NCBI RefSeq assembly: GCF_017939745.1
Contig: NZ_JAGKQQ010000001.1
Coordinates: 8,199,299-8,263,298, forward strand
Length of the DNA: 64,000 nt
Source of the DNA: Gemmata palustris
GTDB lineage: Bacteria; Planctomycetota; Planctomycetia; Gemmatales; Gemmataceae
Direction: 5' to 3'
The translations under genes were made by a program, and so were the position numbers. This document shows positions 8,300 through 17,673 of this stretch, in pieces. The notes beneath the pieces are model-generated. The model was not told the origin of the DNA, searched no databases, and saw nothing but the letters and a program-made list of their open reading frames with translations. How positions within the stretch are numbered: position 1 is the stretch's first letter; every line of letters begins with the position of its first letter.

Positions 8300-9553
8300 A
8301 TGTCTGTACTGCTCGTCGGCACTCTGGATACCAAAGGGGCCGAGTTCGCATATGTTCGCGATCGACTCCAAAGGGCCGGCGTTTCCGTGCTCGTAGCGGA
8401 TGCCGGCGTACTGGCCCCGCCTGCATTCGTGCCGGATATTTCGCGCGAAGCTGTTTTTACCGCGGCCGGAACGAACCACGCGCAGGTTAAAACGGCCGCA
8501 GACCGGGGAAGGGCGGTCGAACTCGCCGCAAAGGGCGTTGCGAAACTCGCCGCGGACCTGCACAAGCGGGGGGAGCTTTCCGGCGTGCTGGGGCTGGGCG
8601 GGTCCGCGGGCACGACGATCGCCACCGCCGCGATGCGGGCGCTTCCGGTGGGGGTACCGAAGCTGATGGTCAGCACGCTCGCGAGCGGGCAGGTGCAGCA
8701 CTACGTCGGCACGCGCGATGTGATGATGATGTACTCCGTCGTGGACATCGCCGGGCTGAACCGCATTAGTCGCGCGGTGCTCGACAACGCGGCCGACGCG
8801 ATGGCAGGGATGGTTCGGGGGAAACCTACCCCGCCGTCCCCCTTCCCTTCAGGGAGGGGGGACGGCGGGGTAGGTTCTTCTTCCCTCGACAAACCGGTCA
8901 TTGCGGCCACGATGTTCGGTGTCACGACGCCGTGCGTGGAGGCGGCGCGGAAGGTACTCGAATCGGCGGGCTACGAGGTGCTCGTGTTCCACGCGACCGG
9001 TACCGGCGGGCGCACGATGGAGGGGTTGATCCGCGACGGCCTCATCGCGGGCGTACTCGACATCACCACCACGGAACTCGCGGACGAACTGGCGGGCGGC
9101 GTGCTTTCCGTGGGACCGGATCGCCTGACGGCCGCCGCAATCATGGGCGTTCCGCAAGTCGTCTCACTCGGTGCGCTGGACATGGTGAACTTCGGCCCAC
9201 GCGACACGGTACCCGAGCGCTACAAGCAGCGGTTATTCTACCAACACAACCCGACCGTCACGCTGATGCGCACCACGCCCGAAGAAATGGACCGATTGGG
9301 CAAGGACATCGCGGAGCGGACGAGTGCGGCGAGCGGACCGACGTGCGTGCTGGTCCCACTCAGGGGGGTGTCCGCGATCGATGCCGAGGGCAAGCCGTTC
9401 TGGTGGCCCGAAGCGGACGCGGCCCTCTTCCAGAGCGTGCGGAACTGGATCGCACCCTACGTGGAGTTGGTGGAACTCGATCAGCACATCAACGACCCGG
9501 CCTTCGCGGAAGCCTGCGCGCGGAAGCTGTTGGAACTCATACAGAAGAATTAG
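8300..9553 (+). CDS. Tm-1-like ATP-binding protein (UPF0261)
   Basis: A 417-residue protein of the UPF0261/Tm-1-like family: the N-terminal domain starts SVLLVGTLDTKGAEFAYVRD, continues with a nucleotide-binding LSGVLGLGGSAGTTIATAAMR and GVPKLMVSTLASG, and the C-terminal domain has EVLVFHATGTGGRTMEGLI and GVLDITTTELADEL. In plant Tm-1 this fold binds ATP and inhibits viral replication; in bacteria the role is unclear but linked to PEP-hydrolase-like partners. A palindromic repeat at 8823-8876 is inserted in frame between the two domains and lengthens the linker by roughly 18 residues. Confidence 0.9.
   Translation: MSVLLVGTLDTKGAEFAYVRDRLQRAGVSVLVADAGVLAPPAFVPDISREAVFTAAGTNHAQVKTAADRGRAVELAAKGVAKLAADLHKRGELSGVLGLGGSAGTTIATAAMRALPVGVPKLMVSTLASGQVQHYVGTRDVMMMYSVVDIAGLNRISRAVLDNAADAMAGMVRGKPTPPSPFPSGRGDGGVGSSSLDKPVIAATMFGVTTPCVEAARKVLESAGYEVLVFHATGTGGRTMEGLIRDGLIAGVLDITTTELADELAGGVLSVGPDRLTAAAIMGVPQVVSLGALDMVNFGPRDTVPERYKQRLFYQHNPTVTLMRTTPEEMDRLGKDIAERTSAASGPTCVLVPLRGVSAIDAEGKPFWWPEADAALFQSVRNWIAPYVELVELDQHINDPAFAEACARKLLELIQKN
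8823..8876. repeat. Palindrome inserted in frame in the Tm-1-like gene
   Basis: Two 26-base arms (8823-8848 and 8851-8876) pair with a single mismatch (a G-T pair in RNA) around a 2-base centre. The DNA is translated as a Pro/Gly/Ser-rich linker (GKPTPPSPFPSGRGDGGVGS) between the N- and C-terminal domains. It looks like a mobile palindromic element tolerated in a domain linker. Confidence 0.85.
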
Positions 9554-9693
9554 CCGCAGATAAACGCCGATAAAAGGCACGATCCGAACCGCAAGAATAT
9601 CAATCGAGAGTGATTTTGGTTGGCTTGCGAGATCACGTTGTTTGGTCAAGTTGCTGTTGTTTGATCGTGCCTTTTATCGGCGTTTACCTGCGG
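9554..9693. repeat. 31-bp inverted repeat around a 78-bp core
   Basis: Arms 9554-9584 and 9663-9693 are reverse complements with one mismatch in 31. The left arm starts immediately after the stop codon of the Tm-1-like gene, and the right arm ends just beyond the stop of the convergent gene at 9704. The arms resemble the dispersed GGATAAACGCAGAT element at 7749 and 35506. A transcript through it would form a long hairpin, possibly acting as a bidirectional 3' end. Confidence 0.8.
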
Positions 9694-9703
9694 CTGCTTT
9701 CCC

Positions 9704-10129
9704 TCACTCGCTCGGCAGCGCCTTGCCCTGGAAGCTCTTGATCCCGTTACGATTGAGCGACACGACCTTGAACCGGAACCCGGGATTCATTTCTTTGTCG
9801 CCGACCAGTTCGGTCGTCAGATCACCGTCCTTGACATCTGAGAGAAACTTGAACGAACTCCCTCGCCACGTTCCAACGAGAAGCAGTTCTTTTGTGAAGT
9901 CGACTTTGGGTGGGTCTTTGATGCCCCACGCGGCGGCGAGGCGCTCCCATTCTTTCTGGGAGAGGATCACGCTGGTGCCGGGTATCACTTTGAGCTGATC
10001 GATGTCAGCGACTGAACTCGAGAGGTCGACAGTGGGAGTCGGCTTCGGCTCCTCCGCGCACCCGGGGGTGCTCGGAAAGGACGAAACAACGAGTGCCGCG
10101 AACGCGGCGAACGTGAGCAGGCGGTTCAT
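9704..10129 (-). CDS. Small secreted protein, probable lipoprotein
   Basis: A 141-residue protein with a signal peptide (MNRLLTFAAFAALVVSSFPS) followed by TPGC, a weak lipobox with a possible lipidated cysteine near residue 24. The mature part has a conserved-looking block (VIPGTSVILSQKEWERLAAA, VDFTKELLLVGTW) reminiscent of secreted planctomycete proteins of unknown function. ATG 10129 is chosen because it yields the signal peptide; the frame stays open upstream to 10222 without a plausible leader. No function can be assigned. Confidence 0.7.
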   Translation of the reverse strand: MNRLLTFAAFAALVVSSFPSTPGCAEEPKPTPTVDLSSSVADIDQLKVIPGTSVILSQKEWERLAAAWGIKDPPKVDFTKELLLVGTWRGSSFKFLSDVKDGDLTTELVGDKEMNPGFRFKVVSLNRNGIKSFQGKALPSE

Positions 10130-10896
10130 TCGGTGCCCCTCGTGGTGTGCGGGCGACAACGCGGCCGAAGAACAGGCCGCATTTTTCGCGCCAACTTCCG
10201 CATTCACGAGAGAACGTCTCATCGAGAGGGAGACACAAACAGCGGGTCAGGGACCAGTGGGGAGCCGGAGCTGGCGGAACGTGTCTTCGTAAGTCGTTTC
10301 GAGGGGTAGCGGAATACACGGGCCGTGTAGGAGCCACAAGGGTGCGGTCGGGAGTGGGGCACCGAGGGTTTGACCCTCCCGCCAAACGGTGAGTTGCGCG
10401 CTACCGTTCTTGCCCGTGGGTCGGTAGGCCGTTACGTACAATCGTTCGCCCCACGTCGTGACACCGGGACTAATTCGGGCCATCAGATCGTCGTGGAGAT
10501 TGGCGGTTCGCGCCGTCACGACGTCCACAATGACCACCCCGACGCCGCTCTGAAGGTACGTTTCGCACTTCGCAACGAAGGCGTCGCGCGCCTCCGGTCG
10601 GTCCTTGTTCCCTTCGCTCACCAGTTCAATTGCGGCCGCGAGGTAGCGCCCGTCACGGGAACCGTAGACCAGCACCTCGGTCGCGTGTTCGCTCAGCTCG
10701 AACGGTACGGTTGTCGTTCCTCCAGACGGTTGCCACTCCGCGGCTTGTGCGTGCGCCGGTGCCGCGTGGCGCGCGTTCCCGAACGTGGTGATATCAATTT
10801 CGATCGTCGTTTGTACATTCGGTAAGGCTCGAAACCCTTCGGGAAGGAGTGGGTTCAGAGCGAAGGCAATGGCAGTTGCCCAGGCACTGTGAAAAG

Positions 10897-12628
10897 GAGG
10901 TCAGTTCACGGTTTGTTGGGGGCTAGCAGTGTTTCGAGGGCGGGATAGGAAATCCCCAACCCGTCGTCGACGCAACCTCAAGGCAGGACGAGCCATGCCG
11001 ACGCCCCGCTTCACGCCCGAGGAACTCCGCCAACTCCACGACCTCGCCCGGCAGTGGGCCAAGATCGTCTCCAAGCGGGCCTTCGGCGACGACGGCCCCG
11101 GACTCGACGTGGACTTCCGAGCCATGGAGCAGATCGCCACCGCCGCGGCCCGGGGACTCACCGAGGGCACACTCGAACTGCTGCTCCAACAGCAGGCCGA
11201 CAAGCTCTCCACCGAACAGCCGTGTCCGGCGTGCGGCACGCTCTGTCCCACGACGCCGCACACCCGACCGCTCACCGCGGACGGAGCCGAGGTCGAGCAG
11301 ACGGAACGCAAGGCCCACTGTCCCGACTGCCGCCGGGACTTTTTCCCCCCTGCGGACGGCTCTGGGCCTGGATGAGCACGGGTACAGTTCCTCCGTCCTC
11401 GAGCGTATCGTCACCGCCGCCGCCCGGTTCGCGTCGTTCCGCGATGCCACCTTCGCCGTGCAGATGTCGCGGGTCGGCATCAGCGAGAGCCAGGTCCGCC
11501 GGCTGGCCCACAAGGTCGGGGCGGAACTGGTCGCCGAACGGGACCGGAAGGCGGTCGAGCACCGCCGCCGGCAACTGGCCTCGCGGACGGGGGTGGTTCC
11601 CGAGGTCGTCGTGGTGGAGGTCGATGGGGGGCGCATCCGTACCCGCGCGGCGGGGGCGGCCCCTGGTGTCCACGAAGCCCAGAACAAGGAGGACAAGATC
11701 GCCGGTCTGGCCACGTTGAAGGGTCCGACGTTCGCCGCCGACCCGTGCCCCGAACCGCCGGAGTCGTTCCTCTGCCCCCGCCGGGTGCAACGTCTGGTGA
11801 GCCAGATGAAGGGGCACTCGGGTCGGGACGATACCCAAGAAACCCCGGACGAATCGACCACGGCCGGAGTCGAGCCGATCGCGACCGGGTCGGCCGGGCG
11901 GTGGTCACCGGAGAAGTTGGTGCGGACGTGTGTGGCGAGCCTGGGATCGAGTTGTTCGTTCGGCCCGTTGGTGGCGGCGGAGGCCCAAGAGCGGCACTTC
12001 TACGAGGCGAGGCGCCGGGCGTTCGTGGCCGACGGGGCGGCGTACAACTGGTCGATCCACGAGGGGTACTTCCGGGACTTCGAGCCGGTCGTGGACCTGT
12101 TGCACGTGCTGTGCTACGTGTACTCGTCGGCGCGTGCGGTGGGCGGGGACGAGTCGGGCGGGTGGCGACAGTACGAGGCGTGGATGCGTTCGTGTTGGAA
12201 GGGCCGGGTCGCCGAGGTGCTGGTGGAGTTGGACGGGTGGCACGAACGCCTGGGAGAGTCGCCGGCGGGTGAGGCAAGGACGGCGGAGGACCGCCGTGAC
12301 CCACGTCGGTTGGTGGCCGAGGCGAGGTGCTACCTGAGGAACAACGAGAAGCGGATGGACTACCCGAGATACCGGCGTGAGGGGTTGCCGACGACGAGCA
12401 GCCTGGTGGAGTCGCTGGTGGGTGAGTTCAGCGCTCGTGTGAAAGGGAAGCAGAAGCACTGGAACCGCCCGGACGGGGCCGAATCCATCCTGCAACTCCG
12501 GGCGGCCGTTCTGAGCGAGGACGATCGCTTGAGTCGGTACTTCACTGACCGATCCGGAAGCCCGTTCCGGAAACGGCAGCCAGTGGAGAAAGACGACACC
12601 CCAAACACGCAAACCGCGGCGTGACCTC
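10897..12628 (+). mobile_element. ISKra4-like insertion sequence, 1732 bp
   Basis: The terminal inverted repeats begin GAGGTCA and share CGGTTTG, matching at 15 of the first 19 positions. The flanking direct repeat is TGTGAAAAG (10888-10896 and 12629-12637), a 9-bp target duplication. The interrupted gene reads through perfectly once the element and one duplicate are removed, which fixes the boundaries. The transposase stop codon lies only 4 bases inside the right end, within the inverted repeat. The family call is from the transposase sequence. Confidence 0.88.
10995..12624 (+). CDS. ISKra4-family transposase in two frames (+1 shift)
   Basis: The first frame, from ATG 10995, gives about 126 residues with a zinc-ribbon-like CPACG...CPDC pair and ends at the TGA at 11373-11375. 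The second frame is open from just before this stop to 12624 and carries the catalytic core (VVVEVDGGRIRTR, FVADGAAYNW and a C-terminal KGKQKHWN...AESILQLRAAVLS block typical of ISKra4 transposases). The frames join sensibly by a +1 shift at the T5C6 run at 11340-11350, reading DFFPLRTALGLDEHGYSS. This could be programmed frameshifting or an inactivating one-base change. The conserved joining sequence and otherwise intact frames make either plausible. Confidence 0.8.
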
Positions 12629-12813
12629 TGTGAAAAGGGTGCCATTGTAATTCTTGGTGCAACCAGCCGTGGAAGTGGTCGCGCAGGGGCATTGGCGTTC
12701 CTCCAAGTTCGGGCCGTCTTCCAGTATACCGCGGAGCGGTTTTTCCGCTCGCCCGTTGCCGCGACGCTCACGCTGCCGGACAATGCCGCAAACCTTTCCC
12801 AACGGAGATTCAC

Positions 12814-13674
12814 ATGAAACTCGGGATGAACCTGCTCCTCTGGACCGGCCAAGTGACCGCCGAGCACTTCCCGCTGCTCGCCAAACTCAAGGCCGCCGGG
12901 TTCGACGGCGTTGAACTGCCGGTGTTCGGGGGCACCCCGGGCGACTACAAGCCCGTTCGCGCCGAACTCGACAAGCTCGGACTGAAGTGTACCACCGTCA
13001 CCATTCTGACGAAGGAAACGAACGCCATCAGTCCCGACGCGGCCACGCGGCAGAAGGCCGTGGAGTGGCTGAAGACCGTGGTCGAGATCAACCACGTTCT
13101 CGGAGCGGAAACGGTGTGCGGGCCGTACCACTCGGCCATCGGCGAGTTCTCCGGAACCGGGCCGACCGGGGACGAGAAGAAGCGCTCCGCTGATGTACTC
13201 CGGCAGGTCGCGGAGTTCGCGAAGCAGGCGAACCTGATGATGGCGGTCGAGTACCTCAACCGCTTCGAGTGTTATCTCATCACCACCGCGGCGCAGGCCG
13301 TCGAGTTGGTGAAGATGGTGGACCACCCGAACCTCCGCACGATGTACGACAGTTTCCACGCCCACATCGAGGAAAAAGACCCGGCCGCGGCGATCCGCAC
13401 GATCGCGCCGGTACTGGCCCACGTTCACATCAGCGAGAACGACCGCGGGACGCCCGGCAGCGGGCAGGTGAACTGGGACGACACGTTCGGCACGCTCGCC
13501 GATATCAAGTACGACGGTTGGATGACGATCGAATCGTTCGGCCGCGCGCTGCCGGACCTCGCCGCCGCGACAAAGGTGTGGCGCGACCTGTTCCCGTCCG
13601 CCGAGGACGTTTACACGAAGGGCATCAAGTTCATCAAGGAACAGTTGAGCGGTTCGGGCACGTGCTGCGGGTAG
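12814..13674 (+). CDS. Sugar isomerase/epimerase, D-tagatose 3-epimerase-like
   Basis: A 286-residue TIM barrel of the AP-endonuclease-2/xylose-isomerase-like family. The four metal-ligand regions are visible: E in LMMAVEYLNRFE, D and H in TMYDSFHAHIEE, H in HVHISENDRGTPG, and E in MTIESFGR. Length and motif spacing match D-psicose/D-tagatose 3-epimerases (about 290 residues), which interconvert ketohexoses at C3; hydroxypyruvate isomerase and other epimerases share the fold, so the substrate is uncertain. It is cytoplasmic, with start ATG 12814 preceded by a GGAG. It is divergent from the IS-split gene. Confidence 0.85.
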   Translation: MKLGMNLLLWTGQVTAEHFPLLAKLKAAGFDGVELPVFGGTPGDYKPVRAELDKLGLKCTTVTILTKETNAISPDAATRQKAVEWLKTVVEINHVLGAETVCGPYHSAIGEFSGTGPTGDEKKRSADVLRQVAEFAKQANLMMAVEYLNRFECYLITTAAQAVELVKMVDHPNLRTMYDSFHAHIEEKDPAAAIRTIAPVLAHVHISENDRGTPGSGQVNWDDTFGTLADIKYDGWMTIESFGRALPDLAAATKVWRDLFPSAEDVYTKGIKFIKEQLSGSGTCCG

Positions 13675-13837
13675 GGCCGCGTGTAGCGGCCGTAGCGAAC
13701 TCATCAGATGTCCAACACGAGAGCCCGCGCGGTAACCCGCGCGGGCTCCGTTCGTTACCAGCGCGCCCCCCTTGCCCGCCGATGTAGGATGGGGCTGATC
13801 GCCCCCGCGGTGATCGGTGCTCACGGGAGGTTCGCGA

Positions 13838-14941
13838 ATGAAACGAGTTTTGCGCTCGATAGCGATTTCGGCGATTGGGCTGAGTTTGACGACTGTAACG
13901 CTTGCCGCGCCACCAGCTTCGCCCGCTCCGGTCGCGCCGCCAGCGACGGCACAACCGAGCGCGCCGACCGCGCCGTGGGCAAACAAGTTCTTCTTGCCCG
14001 ATATCGCGACCAACCGCGAACAGACCGCGCCCGCGATCATCACGCACAGCTTCGGTGAAGTGCCGCACGGGACGCTCTGCATTCACAAGTTCACGATCAC
14101 GAACATTTACGACGTCCCGATGCAAATCACGGACGTGCGCAAGAGCTGCTCGTGTCTCGATTACGTGCCGATGGCGAAGGTGCTGGAGCCGAACGAGACG
14201 GCCGAGTTCACGGTCACGATGAACACGGCCAAGTTCGTCGGTCAGAACGCCCAGACCTTCTTCGTCACCTTCGGCCCCAAATTCGTGTCCACGGCCGCGA
14301 TCCGCGTGTCCGCAACGAGCCGCACGGACGTGAGCGTCAACCCCGGCGCGGTGAGTTTCGGTACCGTTCCGCAGGGCACGCGGTTGAACCAGTCCGTGCA
14401 GGTGAAATACTCCGGGCGCACGCGCGATTGGAAAGTCACCGAAGTGGTACAGGGGAACTGGCCGTTCGAGGTGAAACTGTCCGAGGTGGCGCGCGGGGGG
14501 CCGCTCCGCGGGGGCGCGGAGTACCAAGTGGACGTGACGCTCAGCGGGAACACGGTGCCCGGGCCGATTTCCGAGCAGATCACGCTGAAGACGAACGATC
14601 CGACGAATCCGCTCATTCAAATCGGTGTAGGCGGGACCGTTGTCGCGCCGCTGGAGCTCGCGCCGGGTAAGGTGCGGCTCGAAGTGAAGGTGGGGGAATC
14701 CGCGACGCAGAAGATTCTGGTGCGGGCCGCGAAGCCGTTCAAGATCGTGGGCGTGGACGGCGCGGGCGACGGGGTCACGGTCGAACTACCCGCAGCGCCC
14801 GCGGCACTTCCGGTTCAGGTGATCGTGGTGAAGTTCGCGCCGAAGGAAGCGGGCGCGATCGCGCGGCAACTGCGCATCCGCACCGACCAGCCGGGAGAAG
14901 GTGCGGCTCTGCTCCCCGTTGAGGCCGAAGGCACGAAGTGA
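13838..14941 (+). CDS. DUF1573 family secreted protein
   Basis: A 367-residue protein with a signal peptide (residues 1-24) and a Pro/Ala-rich spacer. It then has a DUF1573 domain (about 65-165) including the signature HSFGEVPHGT, FTITN and KSCSCLDY, whose paired cysteines are a hallmark of the family. Immunoglobulin-like strands follow (VSFGTVPQGTRLNQSVQVKY; TLKTNDPTNPLIQIGVGG). Such proteins are abundant in Planctomycetes and Bacteroidetes and are thought to be exported; the role is unknown. The ribosome-binding site GGGAGG sits 8 bases before ATG 13838. It converges with phosphoketolase across a nested inverted repeat. Confidence 0.9.
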   Translation: MKRVLRSIAISAIGLSLTTVTLAAPPASPAPVAPPATAQPSAPTAPWANKFFLPDIATNREQTAPAIITHSFGEVPHGTLCIHKFTITNIYDVPMQITDVRKSCSCLDYVPMAKVLEPNETAEFTVTMNTAKFVGQNAQTFFVTFGPKFVSTAAIRVSATSRTDVSVNPGAVSFGTVPQGTRLNQSVQVKYSGRTRDWKVTEVVQGNWPFEVKLSEVARGGPLRGGAEYQVDVTLSGNTVPGPISEQITLKTNDPTNPLIQIGVGGTVVAPLELAPGKVRLEVKVGESATQKILVRAAKPFKIVGVDGAGDGVTVELPAAPAALPVQVIVVKFAPKEAGAIARQLRIRTDQPGEGAALLPVEAEGTK

Positions 14942-14955
14942 GATCGCCTAGCTTT

Positions 14956-15168
14956 AGGCGAACGGCCGGTGTCAGCCGGCCGGTGGTTGGGTACCGTGCG
15001 TGAACCGTCCTGCTGAATTGGACAGTAAAGAAGATTTTTGACAGGATCGACAGGATTCAAAATCAGGCGCCGAATGCTTTTCTTTTCTAAATCCTGTCGA
15101 TCCTGTTAATCCTGTCAAAATCTTCTCTCTCTTTCTCTGACCGGCCGGCTGACACCGGCCGTTCGCCT
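14956..15168. repeat. Nested inverted repeat between convergent genes
   Basis: The outer arms 14956-14984 and 15140-15168 are perfect 29-bp reverse complements of an element containing GAACGGCCGGTGT. Inside lies a second inverted pair built from GACAGGATCGACAGGATT (about 15037-15062) and AATCCTGTCGATCCTGTTAA (about 15093-15120). Each outer arm is itself a hairpin (CGGCCGG/CCGGCCG). The right arm directly abuts the phosphoketolase stop codon at 15169. Copies of the same element lie at 37528-37638 and 63754-63782. Confidence 0.9.
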
Positions 15169-17574
15169 TTACGCATTGTCCGCTGCGGTGTCGGTCGAGC
15201 CGCTCGGAACGTGCCCGCGATGGCCCCACTCCCACCCGCTTATTTCCGGCATATCGGTTCCGTGTTCGTTCACGTAGCGCCGGTGCTCGGCGTGTTTCGC
15301 TTCCATCGCCGCTTTCACGTCGGCCGCGCGAACAGACAGCCCCGGCGTGCGCTCGATCACATCGGTCACCAGTTTGAACCGGTCGATTTCGTTCAGCACG
15401 CACATATCGAACGGCGTGGTGGTGGTGCCCTCTTCCTTGTACCCGCGGACGTGCAAGTTCCGGTGGTTCGTCCGCCGGTAGGTGAGCCGGTGAATGAGCC
15501 ACGGGTAGCCGTGGAAGTTGAAGATGACCGGTTTGTCCTTCGTGAACAGCGCATCAAACTCCGGGTCCGACAACCCGTGCGGGTGCTCCTTCGTGGGCTG
15601 GAGTTTCATGAGGTTCACGACGTTCACCACGCGAACCTTCAGGTCAGGAAGGTAGTGCCTCAGTAGGTCCGCGGTGGCGAGCACTTCCAGTGTTGGCACG
15701 TCGCCACAGCACGCGAGTACCACGTCCGGCTCGCCGGTCCCCGCGGTCGACGCCCACTCCCAGATCCCCACGCCCGCGTCGCAGTGCTTGATGGCCTCGT
15801 CCATCGTAAGCCACTGCGGACTCGGTTGCTTGCCGGCCACGACGACGTTTACATAGTTCCGGCTGCGTAGGCAGTGATTGGTGACGCTCAGGAGGCAGTT
15901 CGCGTCCGGCGGAAGGTACACGCGAATCACTTCCGCCTTCTTGTTCACCACGTGGTCAATGAAGCCGGGATCTTGGTGGCTGAAGCCGTTGTGATCCTGC
16001 CTCCACACGTGTGAACTGAGCAGGTAGTTGAGACTCGCGACCGGCGCGCGCCAGGGGATGTGTCGGCACACCTTGAGCCACTTCGCGTGCTGGTTGAACA
16101 TTGAATCGACGATATGAATGAACGCCTCGTAGCAACTGAAGAACCCATGCCGCCCGGTGAGCAGGTAGCCCTCGAGCCACCCCTGGCACTGGTGTTCGCT
16201 GAGCACCTCCATGACGCGGCCGTCGGGCGCGAGGTGGTCGTCGCCGGGGACGATTTCGGCCGTGTAGCAGCGGTTCGTTACGTCCAGCACGTCTTGCCAT
16301 CGGTTGGACGCGAGTTCGTCCGGCGCGAACAGGCGGAAGTTCTTCGCGTCGAGATTCAGTTTCATGACGTCGCGCAGGTACTTGCCCTGCGCGCGGGTCG
16401 ATTCCGCGGTGGCCGCGCCGGGGCTCGGTACTTCAACTGCGTAGCTGCGGAAATCCGGTAGCGCCAAGTCGCGAAGGAGCTTGCCGCCGTTGGCGTGCGG
16501 GTTCGCGCCCATCCGCTTCGCGCCTTTCGGGGCGAGTTCCGCAAACTCCGCCTTGAAGCACCCGTTCGCATCAAACAGTTCCTCGGGTCGGTACGATTTC
16601 ATCCATCCTTCGAGCACGCGCAAGTGACTCTCCGTGCCGGCCTCGCTCATCGGCACCTGGTGGCTGCGCCACGAGCCTTCGCACACCTTCCCGTCGATTT
16701 CCTTTGGGCACGTCCACCCCTTCGGGGTGCGCAGCACGATCATGGGCCATTGCGGGCGCGCGCGGAACCCGTTGGTGCGGGCCTCGGTTTGGATGCGCTG
16801 GATCTCGGTCACGCACGCATCGAGCGCTGCTGCCATCTGTTTGTGAACCGGTATCGGGTCGTGCCCGGTGACGAAGTGTGGCGCGTAGCCGTAGCCCTCG
16901 AGCAACTTGCGGAGTTCGTCTTCCGGGATGCGCGCGAGGAAGCACGGGTTGGCGATCTTGTAGCCGTTCAGGTGCAGGATGGGCAGCACCGCGCCGTCTC
17001 GAACGGGGTCGAGGAACTTGTTCGAGTGCCAACTGGTCGCGAGTGGTCCGGTTTCCGCTTCGCCGTCCCCCACCACGCAGGCGGCGATGAGGTCGGGATT
17101 GTCGAACACTGCGCCGAAGGCGTGCGAGAGCGAGTAACCGAGTTCGCCGCCCTCGTGGATGCTGCCCGGCGTTTCTGGCGCGACGTGGCTCGGAATCCCG
17201 CCGGGGAAGCTGAACTGTTTGAACAGGTGCTTCATTCCGGCGACGTCCTGGGAGATTTGCGGGTACACCTCGCTGTACGTCCCTTCGAGATAAACGTTCG
17301 CCACGATCCCCGGGCCGCCGTGACCGGGGCCGCACACGTACAGCACGTTCAGGTCGCGTTCCTGGATGACGCGGTTCAGGTGGACGTAGATGAAATTCAG
17401 CCCGGGCGTGGTGCCCCAGTGCCCGAGCAGCCGGGCTTTGACGTGCTCCTTTCGGAGCGGTTCGCGCAACAGAGGGTTATCGAGGAGGTAAATCTGGCCC
17501 ACGGAGAGATAGTTCGCGGCCCGCCAGTACCCGTCCATCTTCTGAAGCAGCGCGTCCGAGATCGGCTCAGCCAT
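15169..17574 (-). CDS. xfp: Xylulose-5-phosphate/fructose-6-phosphate phosphoketolase
   Basis: An 801-residue protein, full length for the family. It shows the phosphoketolase N-terminus ([20 protein letters not shown]), [18 protein letters not shown], the thiamine diphosphate region ([49 protein letters not shown]), and the C-terminal [17 protein letters not shown] and [17 protein letters not shown]. It splits ketose phosphates with phosphate into acetyl phosphate and an aldose phosphate in the cytoplasm. ackA lies 99 bases upstream on the same strand and would use the acetyl phosphate. ATG 17574 (MAEPISD) fits the family start; the open frame extends to 17631. Confidence 0.97.
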   Translation of the reverse strand: MAEPISDALLQKMDGYWRAANYLSVGQIYLLDNPLLREPLRKEHVKARLLGHWGTTPGLNFIYVHLNRVIQERDLNVLYVCGPGHGGPGIVANVYLEGTYSEVYPQISQDVAGMKHLFKQFSFPGGIPSHVAPETPGSIHEGGELGYSLSHAFGAVFDNPDLIAACVVGDGEAETGPLATSWHSNKFLDPVRDGAVLPILHLNGYKIANPCFLARIPEDELRKLLEGYGYAPHFVTGHDPIPVHKQMAAALDACVTEIQRIQTEARTNGFRARPQWPMIVLRTPKGWTCPKEIDGKVCEGSWRSHQVPMSEAGTESHLRVLEGWMKSYRPEELFDANGCFKAEFAELAPKGAKRMGANPHANGGKLLRDLALPDFRSYAVEVPSPGAATAESTRAQGKYLRDVMKLNLDAKNFRLFAPDELASNRWQDVLDVTNRCYTAEIVPGDDHLAPDGRVMEVLSEHQCQGWLEGYLLTGRHGFFSCYEAFIHIVDSMFNQHAKWLKVCRHIPWRAPVASLNYLLSSHVWRQDHNGFSHQDPGFIDHVVNKKAEVIRVYLPPDANCLLSVTNHCLRSRNYVNVVVAGKQPSPQWLTMDEAIKHCDAGVGIWEWASTAGTGEPDVVLACCGDVPTLEVLATADLLRHYLPDLKVRVVNVVNLMKLQPTKEHPHGLSDPEFDALFTKDKPVIFNFHGYPWLIHRLTYRRTNHRNLHVRGYKEEGTTTTPFDMCVLNEIDRFKLVTDVIERTPGLSVRAADVKAAMEAKHAEHRRYVNEHGTDMPEISGWEWGHRGHVPSGSTDTAADNA

Positions 17575-17673
17575 TAGCGGGTTCCTTGGTGGTGGGCGGC
17601 ACGGCGGGGACTTGGACTGTTTTCGCGGCACAGATGCGAGGCGCGTGCCGCGGTGCGGAAAATACAGCGCGAA

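Larger units (their letters stand above)
10247..12692 (-). pseudogene. Hypothetical gene split by an IS element
   Basis: The N-terminal part starts at ATG 12692 (MPLRDHFHGWLHQELQWHPF) and runs into the IS at 12629. The reading frame resumes beyond the IS and continues to the stop at 10247. Removing the IS and one 9-bp TGTGAAAAG copy restores one frame of about 234 residues across the junction (WHPFH then SAWATAIAFALNPLLPEGFR). The rebuilt protein has the layout of a large planctomycete family beginning MPLxDHF, possibly with a restriction-endonuclease-like (Uma2/DUF4058-type) fold; that fold is an inference. There are no other frame defects, so the disruption looks recent. The C-terminal piece alone still has an internal ATG at 10675 and might be expressed. 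Confidence 0.82.

Noticed and set aside
11905-14082. A 725-codon open frame on the minus strand
   Set aside because: It overlaps the transposase, the epimerase-like gene and the DUF1573 gene on the other strand and has no family motifs, only Arg/Val/His-rich text typical of shadow frames.
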